Positions 25,101-37,467 are shown, counted from the stretch's first letter. The stretch is DNA of 64,000 nucleotides from Cyathus striatus (GCA_025738555.1 JAOVFP010000015.1:2480001-2544000), one strand, 5' to 3'. The notes: generated by a model not told the origin, from the letters alone. A program made the numbers and translations.

Positions 25101-26982
25101 GCGAGCGATGAAAAGGTACCCTTGACTCAGGAATCGACGAACAGAATCCACAATTTTGTACGTTTCCCTGCCAGCGTACAAATAGTGCTCCAGGGGTACG
25201 GGACGCTGTGGAGTAGATATGACATATATATCCTTTTTCTTCGTTCGACTGTGGATTTGTTATAAACAAGTAATAGAAACATTGCCTAAGAGACACACCC
25301 AACCCAGTCCGCAAACTCTTTCGTATTAGGAACTGTCGCCGAAAGGAGAATAATATTGACGTGGTCTGGAAGCATGATAATAACCTCTTCCCAAACAACT
25401 CCTCTCTGTCAGATTATTATGAGATATTGCATTACGAGAGTGAAAACAGCTAACATACCTCGGCATCATTCACATAGTGAACTTCGTCGAAAATGACAAA
25501 CTCAACATCACGGATGAGATCCGCACCTTTATACAACATACTACGGAGAATCTCCGTTGTCATAATAAGACAGCTCGCTTCTGGATTGATTTGTACGTCT
25601 CCCGTAAGGATCCCAACAGAAGAACTTGAAAAGGTCTGTTTAAAATCTCTAAACTTTTGATTGGATAAAGCTTTTATAGGAGACGTGTATATCGCACTAA
25701 ATGTGATCACAATGAGTTTTGATTGTGAGAACAAGGAGACATACCGTGTCATATGTTTCTCCGCCAAAGCTATAGCGTATTCAGCTACCACCGTTTTTCC
25801 AGCTGATGTATGAGCTGCCACGAAGACTGAATCACCCATTTCGAGATGATATACTGCTTGCTTTTGAAAGGTATCGAGCTCGAAAGGATACTAGGTATAT
25901 AGCAATATATGAGAACAACGCCGGAGTTATACAATCAGCATCCTGACCTTGTGTGCCATTTCTGGGACTAATTCATGGAAATTGGATAATGGACTATTCA
26001 CGTCAATGACATGAGCCCAGTCTTTTTTCTGTACTTGAGTAACTCGTGCCTTCCGATGCGACGATTTGATGGGCTTCAAATGTGATCTCTAAAACGCCTG
26101 TTATCTCTGTTCGTCTTCATTTTAGACCTTCCTACGTACTGAAGCTGGAAGCAGTTCGTCGATTCCTGTTTCTCCCTCTAAAGTTCTGCCGATGGTATCA
26201 AATTCTTGAGCATTGCCTTGGGAAACCTAGAATAACTATTCAGTAATAGATATGTTGGGATGATTTTGAATTTACTGAATCAGAGTCGTTGTCGTGTGCT
26301 ACTTCCGCTATGTCGTCTAGCATTAGCATTGCTTCAGGCTCGGGTTCGTCTCCTGGCAAACGAAGACCCCGGTGAAGTCCTGGAGGTACGGTTTTCAAGC
26401 CTTTGGCCTTGTTTTCTGTAGCCGTTGAAGGGATGTTTTCCAGCCCGCCAGGCCAAAATGGTACATAACCAGATTTCCCTCTCACAAAGGTTTGGCTTGG
26501 GCCCGGTGCTCTATCGAGTGATGTGGATGCTGCCCCAGTATAGATGCGGTCATTTTCTGTCTATCGACAAAACATGAGCGTATCTAACGCAGTGAATCAT
26601 GCAACATACTTCTTTATGACCAATAACACGCCCATCTAGACCGGTCCTGACAAATGATATCCTCGTTGGTGGCGGGGAAGGTTCGAATTTCAGCAGTCCT
26701 GGAATAGATATATCTCGATCCCAGTGCCTGTAGACTAACGGTCAGGGGAGTCACAGGCAAGTGATTTAAACCATCCCACACTTGGTACGAACGAAGCCAA
26801 TGTGCAGGCAACGTTTTTGGGGGTAGAAGTAACTTCTCCTCTATCTCTCGGCGTATCCGTTGGGGTGACGGTAATCCATCAAGGCCCAACTCTTTCAGCA
26901 GGATTTCCACGTGCTCTGGCCTGGAGTCGATAAGAGAAGCAACCAGATTACCATGATCTTGTGCAGAACCATCCATATTCAA
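22174..26982 (-). CDS. SKI2: SKI2-type RNA helicase of the Ski complex (two apparent frame breaks)
   Basis: ATP-dependent 3'-5' RNA helicase that, with Ski3 and Ski8, feeds RNA to the cytoplasmic exosome. The N-terminus has the family region ending in the long linker [20 protein letters not shown]. The helicase core shows motif I ([15 protein letters not shown], about 25800), Ia ([16 protein letters not shown]), II ([12 protein letters not shown], a DEVH box, about 25480), III ([15 protein letters not shown]) and VI ([15 protein letters not shown], about 24250). The insertion (arch) domain follows, then the C-terminal winged/ratchet region ([20 protein letters not shown]). The final exon gives [12 protein letters not shown], stop at 22174. 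About 18 introns, one of GC-AG type. Two single-base discontinuities (near 22631 and 22328) break otherwise normal coding sequence. Either they are sequence errors or the allele is damaged near its 3' end. Confidence 0.93.
22423..22480 (-). other. GC-AG intron in SKI2
   Basis: The coding sequence [10 protein letters not shown] is followed by GCAAGT and resumes as [10 protein letters not shown] after CATGTATAG. The 58-nt segment has a branch-like TCTAAT. The donor is GC rather than GT, and phase and conserved protein sequence fit exactly across the junction. Confidence 0.75.
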
Positions 26983-27322
26983 CAGAATATTGTGGATGAC
27001 GCCAGAAAACGCGTTCAGTGAATTTGAATATTAATGAGGTATGGAGAAGCGCCAGTTACTTGTCACAATCAATCAACGGCCATATATATTATCATCACCA
27101 AATTATCACAATCCACGCAATCAACAAGAATTATTATTTTAGTTTAATAAAGTCTAAAAAGTAAGTACACTTAGACTACTTGAATTATGTTAAAACATTA
27201 CTATGGTACTACTAGAGTATTATATATAAAGGCAAAGATAGCCCGTGTAATTGTCTCTGATTCCTTTCTCTTTGACAGAATAAATAAAGTTTTGTTGAAG
27301 CAAAATGCTTGTTAATCCATAG
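26983..27322. other. AT-rich intergenic stretch
   Basis: Region of 340 bp between the SKI2 start and the end of the first methyltransferase gene. Very AT-rich, no coding signal. It should contain the SKI2 promoter and the methyltransferase 3' untranslated region. Confidence 0.5.
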
Positions 27323-28953
27323 TTAATTGTGATGTTTTTTGCGAGCGTAAACGCACTGCAATCGTATCCATTGGGGTTCTCGAGCTTCATTGAGTTCCTG
27401 CACAGCTTCCTGTTCAACCTGATCTAAAATGTGCTCGGGCAATCCGGTGCTTAACAGAAGGGGTCTTCCCGATTTCATGAATGCCTGATTCATACATTTC
27501 AGTATATCGGTAACAAGAAAGAAAGAGAAAGCGTACGAATATGTCATCTCTCATTCCGTTTCCGATTCGTTGTTGAAAGTCATCACCTTTCATCCACGGT
27601 GACACCGGAAGCCAGAATTCTCGGTATGTTGCCTGTTCAAAAGTTGGATGTTTTGAAATCCAATCATATAAATGAGTTGCAGCATCGGTATCACCCCCAC
27701 TTTACGAACAGCGGCATTTGCAAATGCTAACCATCGGGGCCACCAAGGTGGACCAAGTTCGTGCGTTCCAACTTCAATACGTTGATAATTGCGATCATAT
27801 GCATAAAAATCGAATTCGGAGACATCAATCATTCCCCCAGGCCGCAGAACCTTGCTAATATGATCAATAAGGCTTTTGTAGTCTTTAATCTATGGAAATT
27901 TAAATAATCGCGTAGATATGTAGAGGAAGAACGGACCCCAGATGAGATTAGTCGGGCATGCACGACATTAAAGTCACCGTAAAAGTGCTCTAATCCGAGA
28001 TTGATGTCGTCAACTTCACTTCTGAGATAGTCGAAATTTTAGCATGATACAAAACAATGTAACTGCAACAAAGAACCCACCTGCAATTAGGAGGCATAGA
28101 TCTGGTTCCTTTTTAGTGGTGCAAGCATCTGCCTTAAACAGGGACGTACGTGGATTGCATGGGAACAAGGTCTACCGCGACAGCATCGCAGTTAGGAAAG
28201 TCGCGCGCAACATCCATTATCCTGTGTAACCACATCAACGCAAGTCCCGATTCGTGTACGACACACAACATACCAACAACCACTACCACACCCAAGATCT
28301 AAACATGCTTTCCTTTCTCCAGGAACATCATCAGCCATCACCTCTTGCATCGGAGGAGCATATTTTCCATTCATTGCTTCTATAAATATCAAGTGTTGCT
28401 TATCTGAGGAACCCTGTGTTGAGGTTCCGCTAACATGTACATAACAAGGAAGATTCATACTGAGGCGTTCCAGTTCCTCTTCGTCGGCTGGAAGGCGGTA
28501 GACTTCGGAGTAGTTGTTCAGGCCTCGACCATATTCGTGTTTGTATGCTTGAGCATGCATAGAACTGGTCATAGACCAGACAGAAGGAGTCGGCGAACTG
28601 GACCTCATTGAAATAACTTCCCCGTCATGTGATGAATATAGAATTCCAGGATCACTAGGTGGCGGGCTGAAGGGTGGCAGGGATGCAACTGAGAGCATGT
28701 CATCGTTGTCGTCGTGCTCAACTTCAAGGTTAGATGTGGGGGAAAAGAAATTACTGGAATTTGAACCAGCAGCTGTCATCCCACTAATTGAGCTAAGAAA
28801 GTGATCTCTTGAGGAGGATAAGGCCTGACAGCGATTAGGTGGGCGTCTGAACGGGAATTTTGAGGAATGGGATAGTGGGATGAGATCTTGAGAGGTGGTT
28901 TTAATTGCAGGACGACATAGCCGCTTGAACCGTGTGATACAAATGCAGCGCAA
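27323..28953 (-). CDS. SAM-dependent methyltransferase, LaeA-like (copy A, one apparent frame break)
   Basis: Class I methyltransferase with a seven-strand fold. A disordered Ser-rich N-terminus leads to the family signature YKHEYGRGLNNYSEVYRLPA (about 28520). Next come MADDVPGERKACLDLGCGSG (SAM motif I, about 28300) and WIMDVARDFPNCDAVAVDLV (acidic end of strand 2), then NLGLEHFYGDFNVVHARLIS, VLRPGGMIDVSEFDF and RPLLLSTGLPEHILDQVEQE near the end. Introns match those of copy B. After AAVRK the frame is lost: GGDTDAATHLYDWI-like sequence resumes one frame over near 27703. The methyl acceptor is unknown; relatives include LaeA-like regulators and secondary-metabolite enzymes. The start at 28953 is uncertain; a Met further in (MTAAGSNSSNFF) is possible. 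Tandem with copy B, no biosynthetic core gene nearby. Confidence 0.8.
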
Positions 28954-29575
28954 ACAACGATAGGTATGCAGCGGCGGACATCATCTTGGGTGCCGACCAA
29001 AAGTTGTTAACTCCCCGACGAGGAACAATTCAACAACGTGGACACACCAACTCCAAGCACCAAGCAAATGGGCTCGCGGGGCTCGTCGGATCTCCTGCAA
29101 ATTCTCATACTGACAGTGATATAACATCCAGTTCAAGCCTCGAGGCTTCCCGGCATCTTTATCGGAGATAACCAGAAAATAGACGGAGGCCACATAAGTT
29201 CTCCAACTTTTCTTCCGGCGACCGCTGTTTCTGGTTAAAAGCATCGATATAACGTGCGTTCTTAAATGGGATTTGCCTTGCGGTCTCTATACACCTGTAG
29301 TCAGACATCATCGGAGTGGTTTAAATTGCAGTTTACATTCCGAGGCCCTAAAGTTACTTAATGTTAACTTACCGCAAACATCGTGATGGCACTGCCGCCG
29401 GCATGTGCTGTTTCTAAGTTCGACGCATTTTCCCGCATAACTTCGCTGTAGACTTCGATAAAATCCAGTTTTCACAAAATATAAAATATGAACTCTATGG
29501 CTACAGTGGTTCAATGGTTGTTCTAACACCGTAAAATCGCGTTACGACAGATATATGTACACATCCAAATTAATA
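28954..29575. other. Spacer between tandem methyltransferases
   Basis: About 620 bp that should hold the promoter of copy A and the 3' end of copy B. Small minus-strand frames (28981-29244 and 29308-29529) occur but neither resembles the methyltransferases nor shows credible splicing. Confidence 0.45.
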
Positions 29576-31029
29576 TTATGTGTGCGTTGTCCTTTTTTTG
29601 CGTGCATGAACGCATTGAAGCCTGGTAAATTCAGTTACAACACCGTCATCAAGTTCCTTTTTTACGTTTTCCTCCATTTGAAGTACAAGGTCTTCTGGAA
29701 GTCCTGATCCAAGTAGTAATGGTCTCCCAGATCTAAGGAAAGACTTTAATCAAATAAGCTGCTGAGTTTTCTTTAAATAAGATAGAAGTGGACAAACACA
29801 CATGTACGTCTTCGTACATTATTGAAGCAATACGGCACTGAAAATCAGTTGCGGTTGGAGAAGGAATTATAGGGATCCAGACGTCTCTATAAACGACATC
29901 TTCGAATGCAGGGTGATTAGAAATCCAGTCATGTAAATGTGTCGCGGCGTCGGCTTGTCCTCCAGATCTTCCTACTGCTTCCGCCAAGAATATAAGCCAT
30001 TGAGGCCACCATGGTGGCTTCACCTGGTGCGTGTTGGGCTCGAACCGTTGATGGTTTATGTCGTACACATGGAAGTCGAACTCAGAGATATCTATCAAGC
30101 CTCCAGGTCGGAGAACATGACTTATCTGGTCAATGACGCGATAATAATCTTTTATCTGAAGGCGGATTAGCACTTGATGGGCCGCAGAATCGATACTGCG
30201 ATGGAATCCGCACCCCAGCCGATATAAGACGCGCATGGACAACATTAAAGTCGCCATAAAAATGTTCTAATCCCAAATTCACATCATCAATTTCACTCCT
30301 GGTCATATTTATTCATTAGAGCAAACATATAATTAAACAATGAATCTAAGTCACCTAAGATTTGGAGGCATAGACCTACAGAGGAATTTGGTAAGCTTTG
30401 TTTACAGGTATAGATGCGCATGCATACGGTGACTGCATTGGAACCAAATCGACACCAACAGCGTTGCAGTTAGGGAAGTCACGGGCCACGTCCATGATCC
30501 TGGCGGCGACACATATAATTATCAACTCCTACCTTCGCATGGACATAGCTCGTCACATACTAACCAGTTTCCACTGCCGCAACCTAGATCCAAACATGCT
30601 TTTCTTTCTCCAGAGCCATCATCAGCCATTATTTCCGCCATGACTTCCGGGTATTTCCCACCCATGAGATCCACAAACATCAGGTGTTGTTGCTCTGATG
30701 AAATAATCAGAGAGAATAGCTTTATCACAGGCAAAGTTCTAACCTAATCGTTGCATCTCCTCGTCGTCAGCTGGTAGTCTGTAAACCTCGGAATAATTGT
30801 TCAAATCTCGGCCGTACTCTTGCTTATACACTTGAGAACGTAGTGAACTGGACATCGACATGATTGACAGTGCAGGGGATTGGGATACGTTCGAGTTGGT
30901 ATGCTCGTACGATGTACGCGAACTTGCCTCACTGTCGACATCGCTGAAGCGAGGAAACGACACGATTGAAAGTGCTTCACTATCGGTGTCGCTGTCAGAG
31001 TCGAGCGAGAACAAAGGATCTGGATTCAT
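29576..31029 (-). CDS. SAM-dependent methyltransferase, LaeA-like (copy B)
   Basis: Paralogue of the adjacent copy A, intact as far as can be read. The N-terminus (MNPDPLFSLDSDSDTDSEAL) is acidic and Ser-rich, then the signature YKQEYGRDLNNYSEVYRLPA appears. SAM motif I is ERKACLDLGCGSGNW (about 30590), followed across an intron by IMDVARDFPNCNAVGVDLVP. A 21-nt micro-exon region encoding SMPPNLR is flanked by introns, as in copy A. Then SEIDDVNLGLEHFYGDFNVV, ISHVLRPGGLIDISEFDFHV, PPWWPQWLIFLAEAVGRSGG and QADAATHLHDWISNHPAFED, ending with a basic tail (ARKKRTTHT) at 29576. Intron positions and phases agree with copy A, so the pair arose by duplication of a spliced gene, not retroposition. Substrate unknown. 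Confidence 0.85.
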
Positions 31030-32753
31030 CGCGACGCAAGGTGACGAGTCTGGTGCCCATTCTAGTATCGGGACTACAAAGTACTTATACTGTAGTTTCG
31101 ACCTTCTATATTATAGTTTCCTATTTCGTCATATGAGCGCTAGGCAGTTCCCTGTATCGGTGACGGCGGATATAGCAGGCATCATATGGTAAGAAGCTCT
31201 ATAAGTAGCAGGGTGAGAGATTAGCATCACTGAAGTCACCCGAACACGCTGGAAGCAAGTCTTAAGTGTTGGTCCAAATTCCCATAATCTGCAGAATAAA
31301 CACATCTCATGAACAAGTAAACAACACAATCTCCTGCTACTTGCTACGGTCCCTACCCCTAAACAACCGGAGTAGAGCAATCTGATACCCCTTTCCTCTC
31401 AGGAGGATTTATTGGAAGTTTGTCACGTTGAACATATCTCTGCAGGCTCTTTTGAAACAATGCTTGTTTGCACCGACGCAGCGCTAGGTTGCGTTGAGGC
31501 AATGTCGAGGTTCGTACCCGTAAAATTGGAGGCACTTCTCCCAAACGTAGAGGGTTCCAATCACATCGAATCTCACTCGTACGTGGGAGATAGATATGCG
31601 TACGAATGCCACCCGACCGGAGTCTCCGGATTTCATGAAGCCCATTAGATGATCGTTTCTCGGACATAATAACTAATAGCAAATGGAACTCCCAGTAGCA
31701 TGTATCTCGGAGCTCCGTTTCCCAGTGCCTTACATACGATGGTGAGCGTTAACATCTTTCTTGAATTTTAAACTCTTCAATTCTAATGTAGTATGGTTAG
31801 TTCTGTTAACCAATGTGGGCAGCAGGAAAGGTTTAGTATTTGTGACATTGACTTTGGGATAGCTCCAATATAAGTAGCCCCGACCCATCACCGAAAATAA
31901 TTGACGTTGCACAGCTGACATGAGTAATCGGATTCAGCGACGAAGCCTTTGGAAATCGAGTTTCAATGGTCAGAACTGGTACTACTTACTTACAGTTCAT
32001 ATGCCTTAAGGTTCCGTTCCAAAAGGAGAGCTGTTGTCATATGATGCGAAGGTAAGTCTACAAAGATATTCATCTCAGTGCACAAAGCAAAGAAGATAGT
32101 GATACCTCCGCGGCTATGACGCGAAAGCGTTCGTGTGATCAAAGACCGGAGATCTTTCTAAGATAGTGGTGGATTATCCTTCGGTGTCTCCGTGGATGCC
32201 ATGATAGTCATACTGCGCACAGCTATGTTTTCTACCTCATGGCTGCGCCACTAACGCCAGGATTATTGGCACATACGTTCTGGCACTAAAAATTAAACCC
32301 GTCATATGCCCTCGTCGGACATAGACGTTCTTCCATTGAAACCCTTGTGTAGGTCCAGAGATATTTTCGTCGACTATATTGTTACCCGTTCACTTGAATG
32401 ACGGTCAACAAGTACATAATATAAAATATCAGCGTTTCATCAACAGCCGTACGGTAGCGACCCTCACTTAAAGCGTGTTAAATATATATATATATTAGAG
32501 TAATCATACGACGAAGTATGAGAACAAAAAAATTTCATTCCTTGAGGTCTCGGTTAAAACTTACATATTTATTTATAGCTATGTCTGAGGTAGGTGAAGA
32601 AAGATCTGGAAAGTAACCCATCACAATTTCTTACCGTATTGTCTGTTATATACATCAAGTTGATATAATATAGTTACATGATTTAGCTAGTCAGAATCTC
32701 CAAAAACATGTCCAGTTATTGTATAGGATGTCTCCAATCTAAATGAAAAGCGT
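31030..32753. other. Gene-poor region with one weak ORF
   Basis: About 1.7 kb upstream of methyltransferase B. A minus-strand frame at 31359-31682 (about 107 codons, Arg/Leu-rich) is open but has no recognisable domain, no clean splice sites and an unlikely composition, so it is not called. Further right the DNA is AT-rich with a short (AT)n tract near 32480. No RNA gene was recognised. Confidence 0.45.
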
Positions 32754-34009
32754 TTATCGCTTCTTGAGGTCCGCAAATCGCCTTGCTAGCGCTTCGAATT
32801 CATCCTCTGGCGGCGGGGATTGCGATGGACGTGAAGATGAGGTATTCTTGACGTAGGTAACTTGTTCCTTTGCATTCGCCGGCGGAGAAGGGAGCTTTGG
32901 TGTTGATTCACTCGAAGGTTCTTTGGAAGCATCGTTTGAGGTTGGTGATGTCGGATTTACGTCGACTGCTGAGTCCTGTGTAAACAAGTCATAAAGATAA
33001 ACCGCTCAGGGATACTAAATTAACAGATCCAAATGGGCGTACCGTAACCCCGCCATCCTCTGCAACATCAGTAGACACCGGCGTTGCTGACCATGGCACA
33101 CCGTATGATTTTGCAATTTCATTTAAATAAGCATCTACAAGCTCTTTCGATGGTGTCGCAACGACAAGCTTTCTAGTCACCTACTACATGTTAAGTGATA
33201 GAAATTAGAAGACGCACGGGACTCACACGATCACTGACGCAACCATCTCGATTCTCCATAACGGCCATAGAAAACTCTCGTCCATACTTGTGCATCAGAA
33301 TATCTCGTAGGATATGAAGTTCTGGTTGCAGGAGGTTAGACCGTAAATGATAAAATATAGGAGGGATAGCACCCTTTAATTCGGTTCGTGGTGCTGCATG
33401 TATTACGCTGCACACAGCTTCATTGACGCCTGATTTACGTATTATTCCTTCAGCGGAACGAGAAGGTGAATTCAGTGAAACATACCTGGATCTGGCTCTC
33501 GAGTGCTGCAATTGTAAGTTCCAAACAATTATGTACCGGGATGGAATAGAAATGCTCACTTTTGGTCAAGTAAGCCAAACCTTGCCAATAACAGCTCGCA
33601 ATACAGCTCAAGAAGTTCTAGAAGTTCTACATGAATGTCTTCATTAATGACTATAGATGTTTTGGAATTTATGTAAACAATAGAGATAACTAAAGAAAAG
33701 AAGATATTTAAGGCGCGTACTGGTTTCGACCTTGACCCTAGCAGTTTCTATCTTCCCCCTCTCCAGTAACAGTGCGATATCCCTGCGCGAAGCCTTCGCT
33801 TGAGCCTCCTTCTTCTGTTGAAGCGTACGCAAGCGCTGAACGGATAGCCTAGTGAGCAGTTATCAGATAGATTGAACGATGAATCAACGAAGCGAATTTT
33901 GCGATACCGAAGCTGAACCTAGATAAACATAAGGATTAAATATTAAACAAACAGGTTGGCGATATTGATAACAATATACCTTAGCTTTGGCTGCGTTCCA
34001 GTAAGACAT
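32754..34009 (-). CDS. IST1: IST1-like ESCRT-III associated protein
   Basis: Regulator of Vps4 and ESCRT-III in multivesicular-body sorting and membrane scission. Short first exon MSYWNAAKAK, then KVQLRLSVQRLRTLQQKKEA with KASRRDIALLLERGKIETAR (the conserved IST1 helix 1-2 region). Next EDIHVELLELLELYCELLLA and VNEAVCSVIHAAPRTELKE. The block LRDILMHKYGREFSMAVMEN with CVSDRV is diagnostic of the IST1 core. The exon with KLVVATPSKELVDAYLNEIA and SYGVPW closes the core. The tail is Pro/Ser-rich and ends EDEFEALARRFADLKKR, a MIM1-like helix that would bind the Vps4 MIT domain (inferred from position and Leu/Lys spacing). About six introns. Divergent from the RasGEF gene. Confidence 0.9.
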
Positions 34010-34757
34010 GCTATTAGTCGGTGTAAGTATAGTTGTACGTATATAGTAGTACCGGGTAAGGAACTTAGAATAGCACTTGGATAAATTATTACATAATTGT
34101 TATATCAACACGTTGATGAACAACAAGTTAACCACTATCAAGCTCAAGCGCCCAAGCACTTGCTTAGAGTTCTCTGCATTGGAAATCTGGCGTTTTTTCT
34201 TGGTTCCAAAGAACTGTTTTGTGCGTCTAACAGGGGAGTTTTGACTCTTCTCTGAAGACGGCACTTTTCTTGTAGCAGAGGTGCTGTGACAAGTGCTATA
34301 AGTGATCTGTTCAGTGTCTGGGAAGCCTGAGAACGCGTGGTCGCTGGCCGCATTACCAACATCTGATATGATCAGCAGCGGCAGTGAAACACTGTGACAT
34401 GATTGGGACCTTGTATCTCGTCGTTTCAACTAGTATCAGTTTGATTCTTTGAAAAAAAACATTGTAAGTCTCATCTGGACCCGTCATCAACGTGTTCTTT
34501 GTAACAAAGACTTCTTGTCTGCACATACAAATACATTTACAATAGCGCTCACCCAACTCGTGCTGCTCAGCCCAGGACCCTTTGCATAGCCGAGCTGTCT
34601 CTTCCCGGATGATCATGACTGCGTGAACTGTCACTGAATGATATTCCCGTCCCTCCGTTATTCTCATCGTCACTCCCTTCCTCCCAACCCCCAGCAACTC
34701 AATTGCCTACTTTCGATAACTCTCCTGTAGCCATTTTATCCCATTTGCTCTCATCTC
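34010..34757. promoter_or_regulatory. Shared upstream region of IST1 and RasGEF genes
   Basis: About 750 bp between divergent start codons. Minus-strand frames at 34100-34697 are open but lack coding character. The right part (34620-34750) is pyrimidine-rich, as is common just before fungal translation starts. Confidence 0.5.
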
Positions 34758-37140
34758 ATGTTGTCTTCACGATCCCAGCGCCAGTCGCTGCATCTTCGCA
34801 TCGACCCTTCTCCTTACAACGCCCAAATACTCATCTCCCCCGAGTCTCACTCCCCATCCTCCTCGACCTCAGCCCGAGCCAGTACTATGACCGCTGAAAC
34901 CACTCCAACAAGCGAAAGTCCAGGATTCATTCTGTGTTCAGCCCTTTGTCTATATGACTTTTCTTCAAGCGATCCCGACCATCTTCCTTTCCACAAAAAC
35001 GAGATCCTCGAGATCGTAAAACAGGAAGATTCTGGTTGGTGGGCGGCAACTAGGATAATCGGAGGAGCCGTTGGGTGGATACCTCAAGCCTTTGTCGTTC
35101 CATTGTCAGACGAAATGGCTGACAGACTCAGGAATGTACAAGTGGATCTTCGCTGCTATGAATATGAAGCAGAGCATCTCTACAATTCTCTCCGAGTGCC
35201 GACGACAAATACCGAGTACTACCCACCATCTAATTACAGGGTGCGTCGAAATACTTATTCCGCTTCCCCCAATGCTAACTACACCTACCTTAGACGGGAC
35301 GAAAAATTAACCGCAAACTCTCCTTACAAACTGGACTGCGTTCAGCTTCAGAATCTAATAATGGATATAATGTCTACTCAAAACCTTATGCACCACCTTC
35401 GCCATCTACACCTATGCCTCAGCCACCCCGTATACCGAGTAAAGCCAGTTTGAAGGAAGAGCCTCACGAGCATACAAGTCCAAAACAAAGCCGTCGTCGA
35501 CCACTCCGAGTGGACGACAATGATACACTGTATCGGTTGTCCACCTTGATTGAAACGCAAGACATTCGGGAACTTGAGAAGATAGCCTTAACAGAGAACA
35601 CTAATACGAAACGAACGCCATTACCAAATGGAAAGAGTAACGACTGGTCGCAGCGCGTGGTACATCTCCAACAGCCTCAAACACCTTCGTATCTGAAGCC
35701 AGCTTACCAGGACCAGTTGCAAATGGAGGGGGAAAGTGCAGACTGGAACGTTAGAGGCATTAGTGGAAAAGCTGTCCTTGGATACATCGGCAAGGGATTC
35801 TGTAAACAGCGTAAACAGTAAGGACCCTCCGTTACAGTGTCATTCTGCTGTTAAATGTCCCTTTGCATTATAGAGCTATCCGAAGATATGCCCTACATCA
35901 ATGCTTTTCTCATGACATTCCGGACATTCACAACTGCTGGGACGCTCTTTGAGATGCTGGTGGATCGGTATCGCATGGATCATCCCAAGGATCTTACCGA
36001 AGCCGAGTTCGAAGAGTGGAAATTGCGATGTCTGCTCCCGACACAGCGTCGTGTGCTGACAGTGTTTGCGATGTGGCTTGAAGACCATCGACTGTTAGAG
36101 GAAGATACCGATATTGCAAAACGCCTAACAGATTTCTTAAATCTTATTGTTGCTCCACCACTCGCCACTACAGCAAAGCTCCTCATTCAAACCATCGAAC
36201 GCCTGGTATGTTACCTGATTCGGTCACATTTCCTAACTGAGATATTCCACCATGTAGACATTTGCAACGCCCCAAGAAATGATGACACCAGGCTCGCGGC
36301 GGGCCAGGAAAGGAAAACACAAGAATGATCTTCTAAAAGTGGATGCGACTGATCTTGCGGAGCAACTATGCCTATACGAGTATCAAATGTACGTCAAGAT
36401 TACACCACAAGAGTGTCTTGCATACATGAAGGACAAGAATGGCAAGGCCGTTGCAAATATGAACACCTTCTGTAGCACGTATGATAGAATGGTGGCATGG
36501 GTGAAGGCAAGTATACTGGGTCACGAGTCGTTAGGAAAAGAGCCGATATTGTTGACTATTGGATCAAAGTGGCAGATGTTCGTACCCATTTTCTTACAGG
36601 TTTTGTTTAAGTGCTTACATCACATCACGTACACAGAAATCCCGACAATTGAATAACTTCATCACCATGACTTCTATTACAACTGCTCTTCTCAGCTCCA
36701 CAGTAGACCGGCTTCACCTTACTTGGGCTCATGTAGGCCGCAAGTCAGTTTTCGAATCTTTAAGAAAAAACCTTGATCCTTCCAATGGTTTTGCATCTCT
36801 ACGTTCTCCGCTTCAGTCAATCGAAGCCCCCTGTATTCCTTTTATACCCATGTTCCTGACTGAATTGGCGCACCTATGCGCCCAGTATTCCGACGACGGG
36901 CGATACATCTGCTTCTACCAGAGGCAGCGGTGGTATGAAACAATATCGACGATGCTCAGGTTCCAACAGAAGCCGTACAATTACCCTCTCAACGATTCAA
37001 TACGAAGCTTCATAGAAACACAGCTTAGGGAGTCTAGTAGTCGCGACCAACATTGGTTTTGGACACGGAGTCAAGAGTTACAACAACTAGAGCTGGCTCA
37101 TGCAGATATACGCAAAGGCTTGGAAGCGGCAGGATTTTAG
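34758..37140 (+). CDS. SH3-domain Ras guanine nucleotide exchange factor, CDC25/Ste6-like (two apparent frame breaks)
   Basis: Activator of Ras by GDP release. An N-terminal SH3 domain is clear: ALCLYDFSSSDPDHLPFHKN, then EDSGWWAATR and GAVGWIPQAFVVPL (34940-35100). After a disordered linker comes the RasGEF N-terminal module (GTLEALVEKLSLD, then YINAFLMTFRTFTTAGTLFE). The catalytic CDC25 domain follows (DATDLAEQLCLYEYQMYVKI; NFITMTSITTALLSSTVDRL; APCIPFIPMFLTELAHL; YNYPLNDSIRSFIETQLRES). It ends KGLEAAGF at 37140. Translation may start at 34758 or at the Met at 34887 (MTAETTPTSESPG), which is closer to the SH3 domain. Two frame breaks (a G run at 35728-35732 and an A run at 36536-36539) interrupt recognisable family sequence. 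Confidence 0.9.
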
Positions 37141-37467
37141 CTGATCAAGGCATTTGTATTGTTATCTTCGTTCTTTGCTTTGCATTTTTCTTTTTTTGTG
37201 TATATATATACCCTCAATGTATCAAGATAAACACAGTTCATGCACGGACATGGCATATGCACTTTTCGTAGGCTTTAACAGTATGATTACTCTGAATGCA
37301 TAATGACATATGTATATCCCGAAAGTCCGAAGAAAATGACGGTTAGAAGGAGGCAAAAGAAGTACTATAGGTTACAAAGCAAGCGGGTGTAGATATCCAT
37401 AGTAGGATGTGTATATGAAGTGTAAGAGAACTAGAACGATGCAGCGGGCGAGATGCGGGGAGGTCAT

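Noticed and set aside
31359..31682. Arg/Leu-rich 107-codon minus-strand frame in a gene-poor stretch.
   Set aside because: No family resemblance I can defend, no convincing intron structure and no supporting neighbour; kept only as part of the intergenic note.
34100..34697. Two minus-strand frames (109 and 114 codons) between IST1 and the RasGEF gene.
   Set aside because: No recognisable domain, no splice signals linking them, and they occupy the shared promoter region of two well-supported divergent genes.
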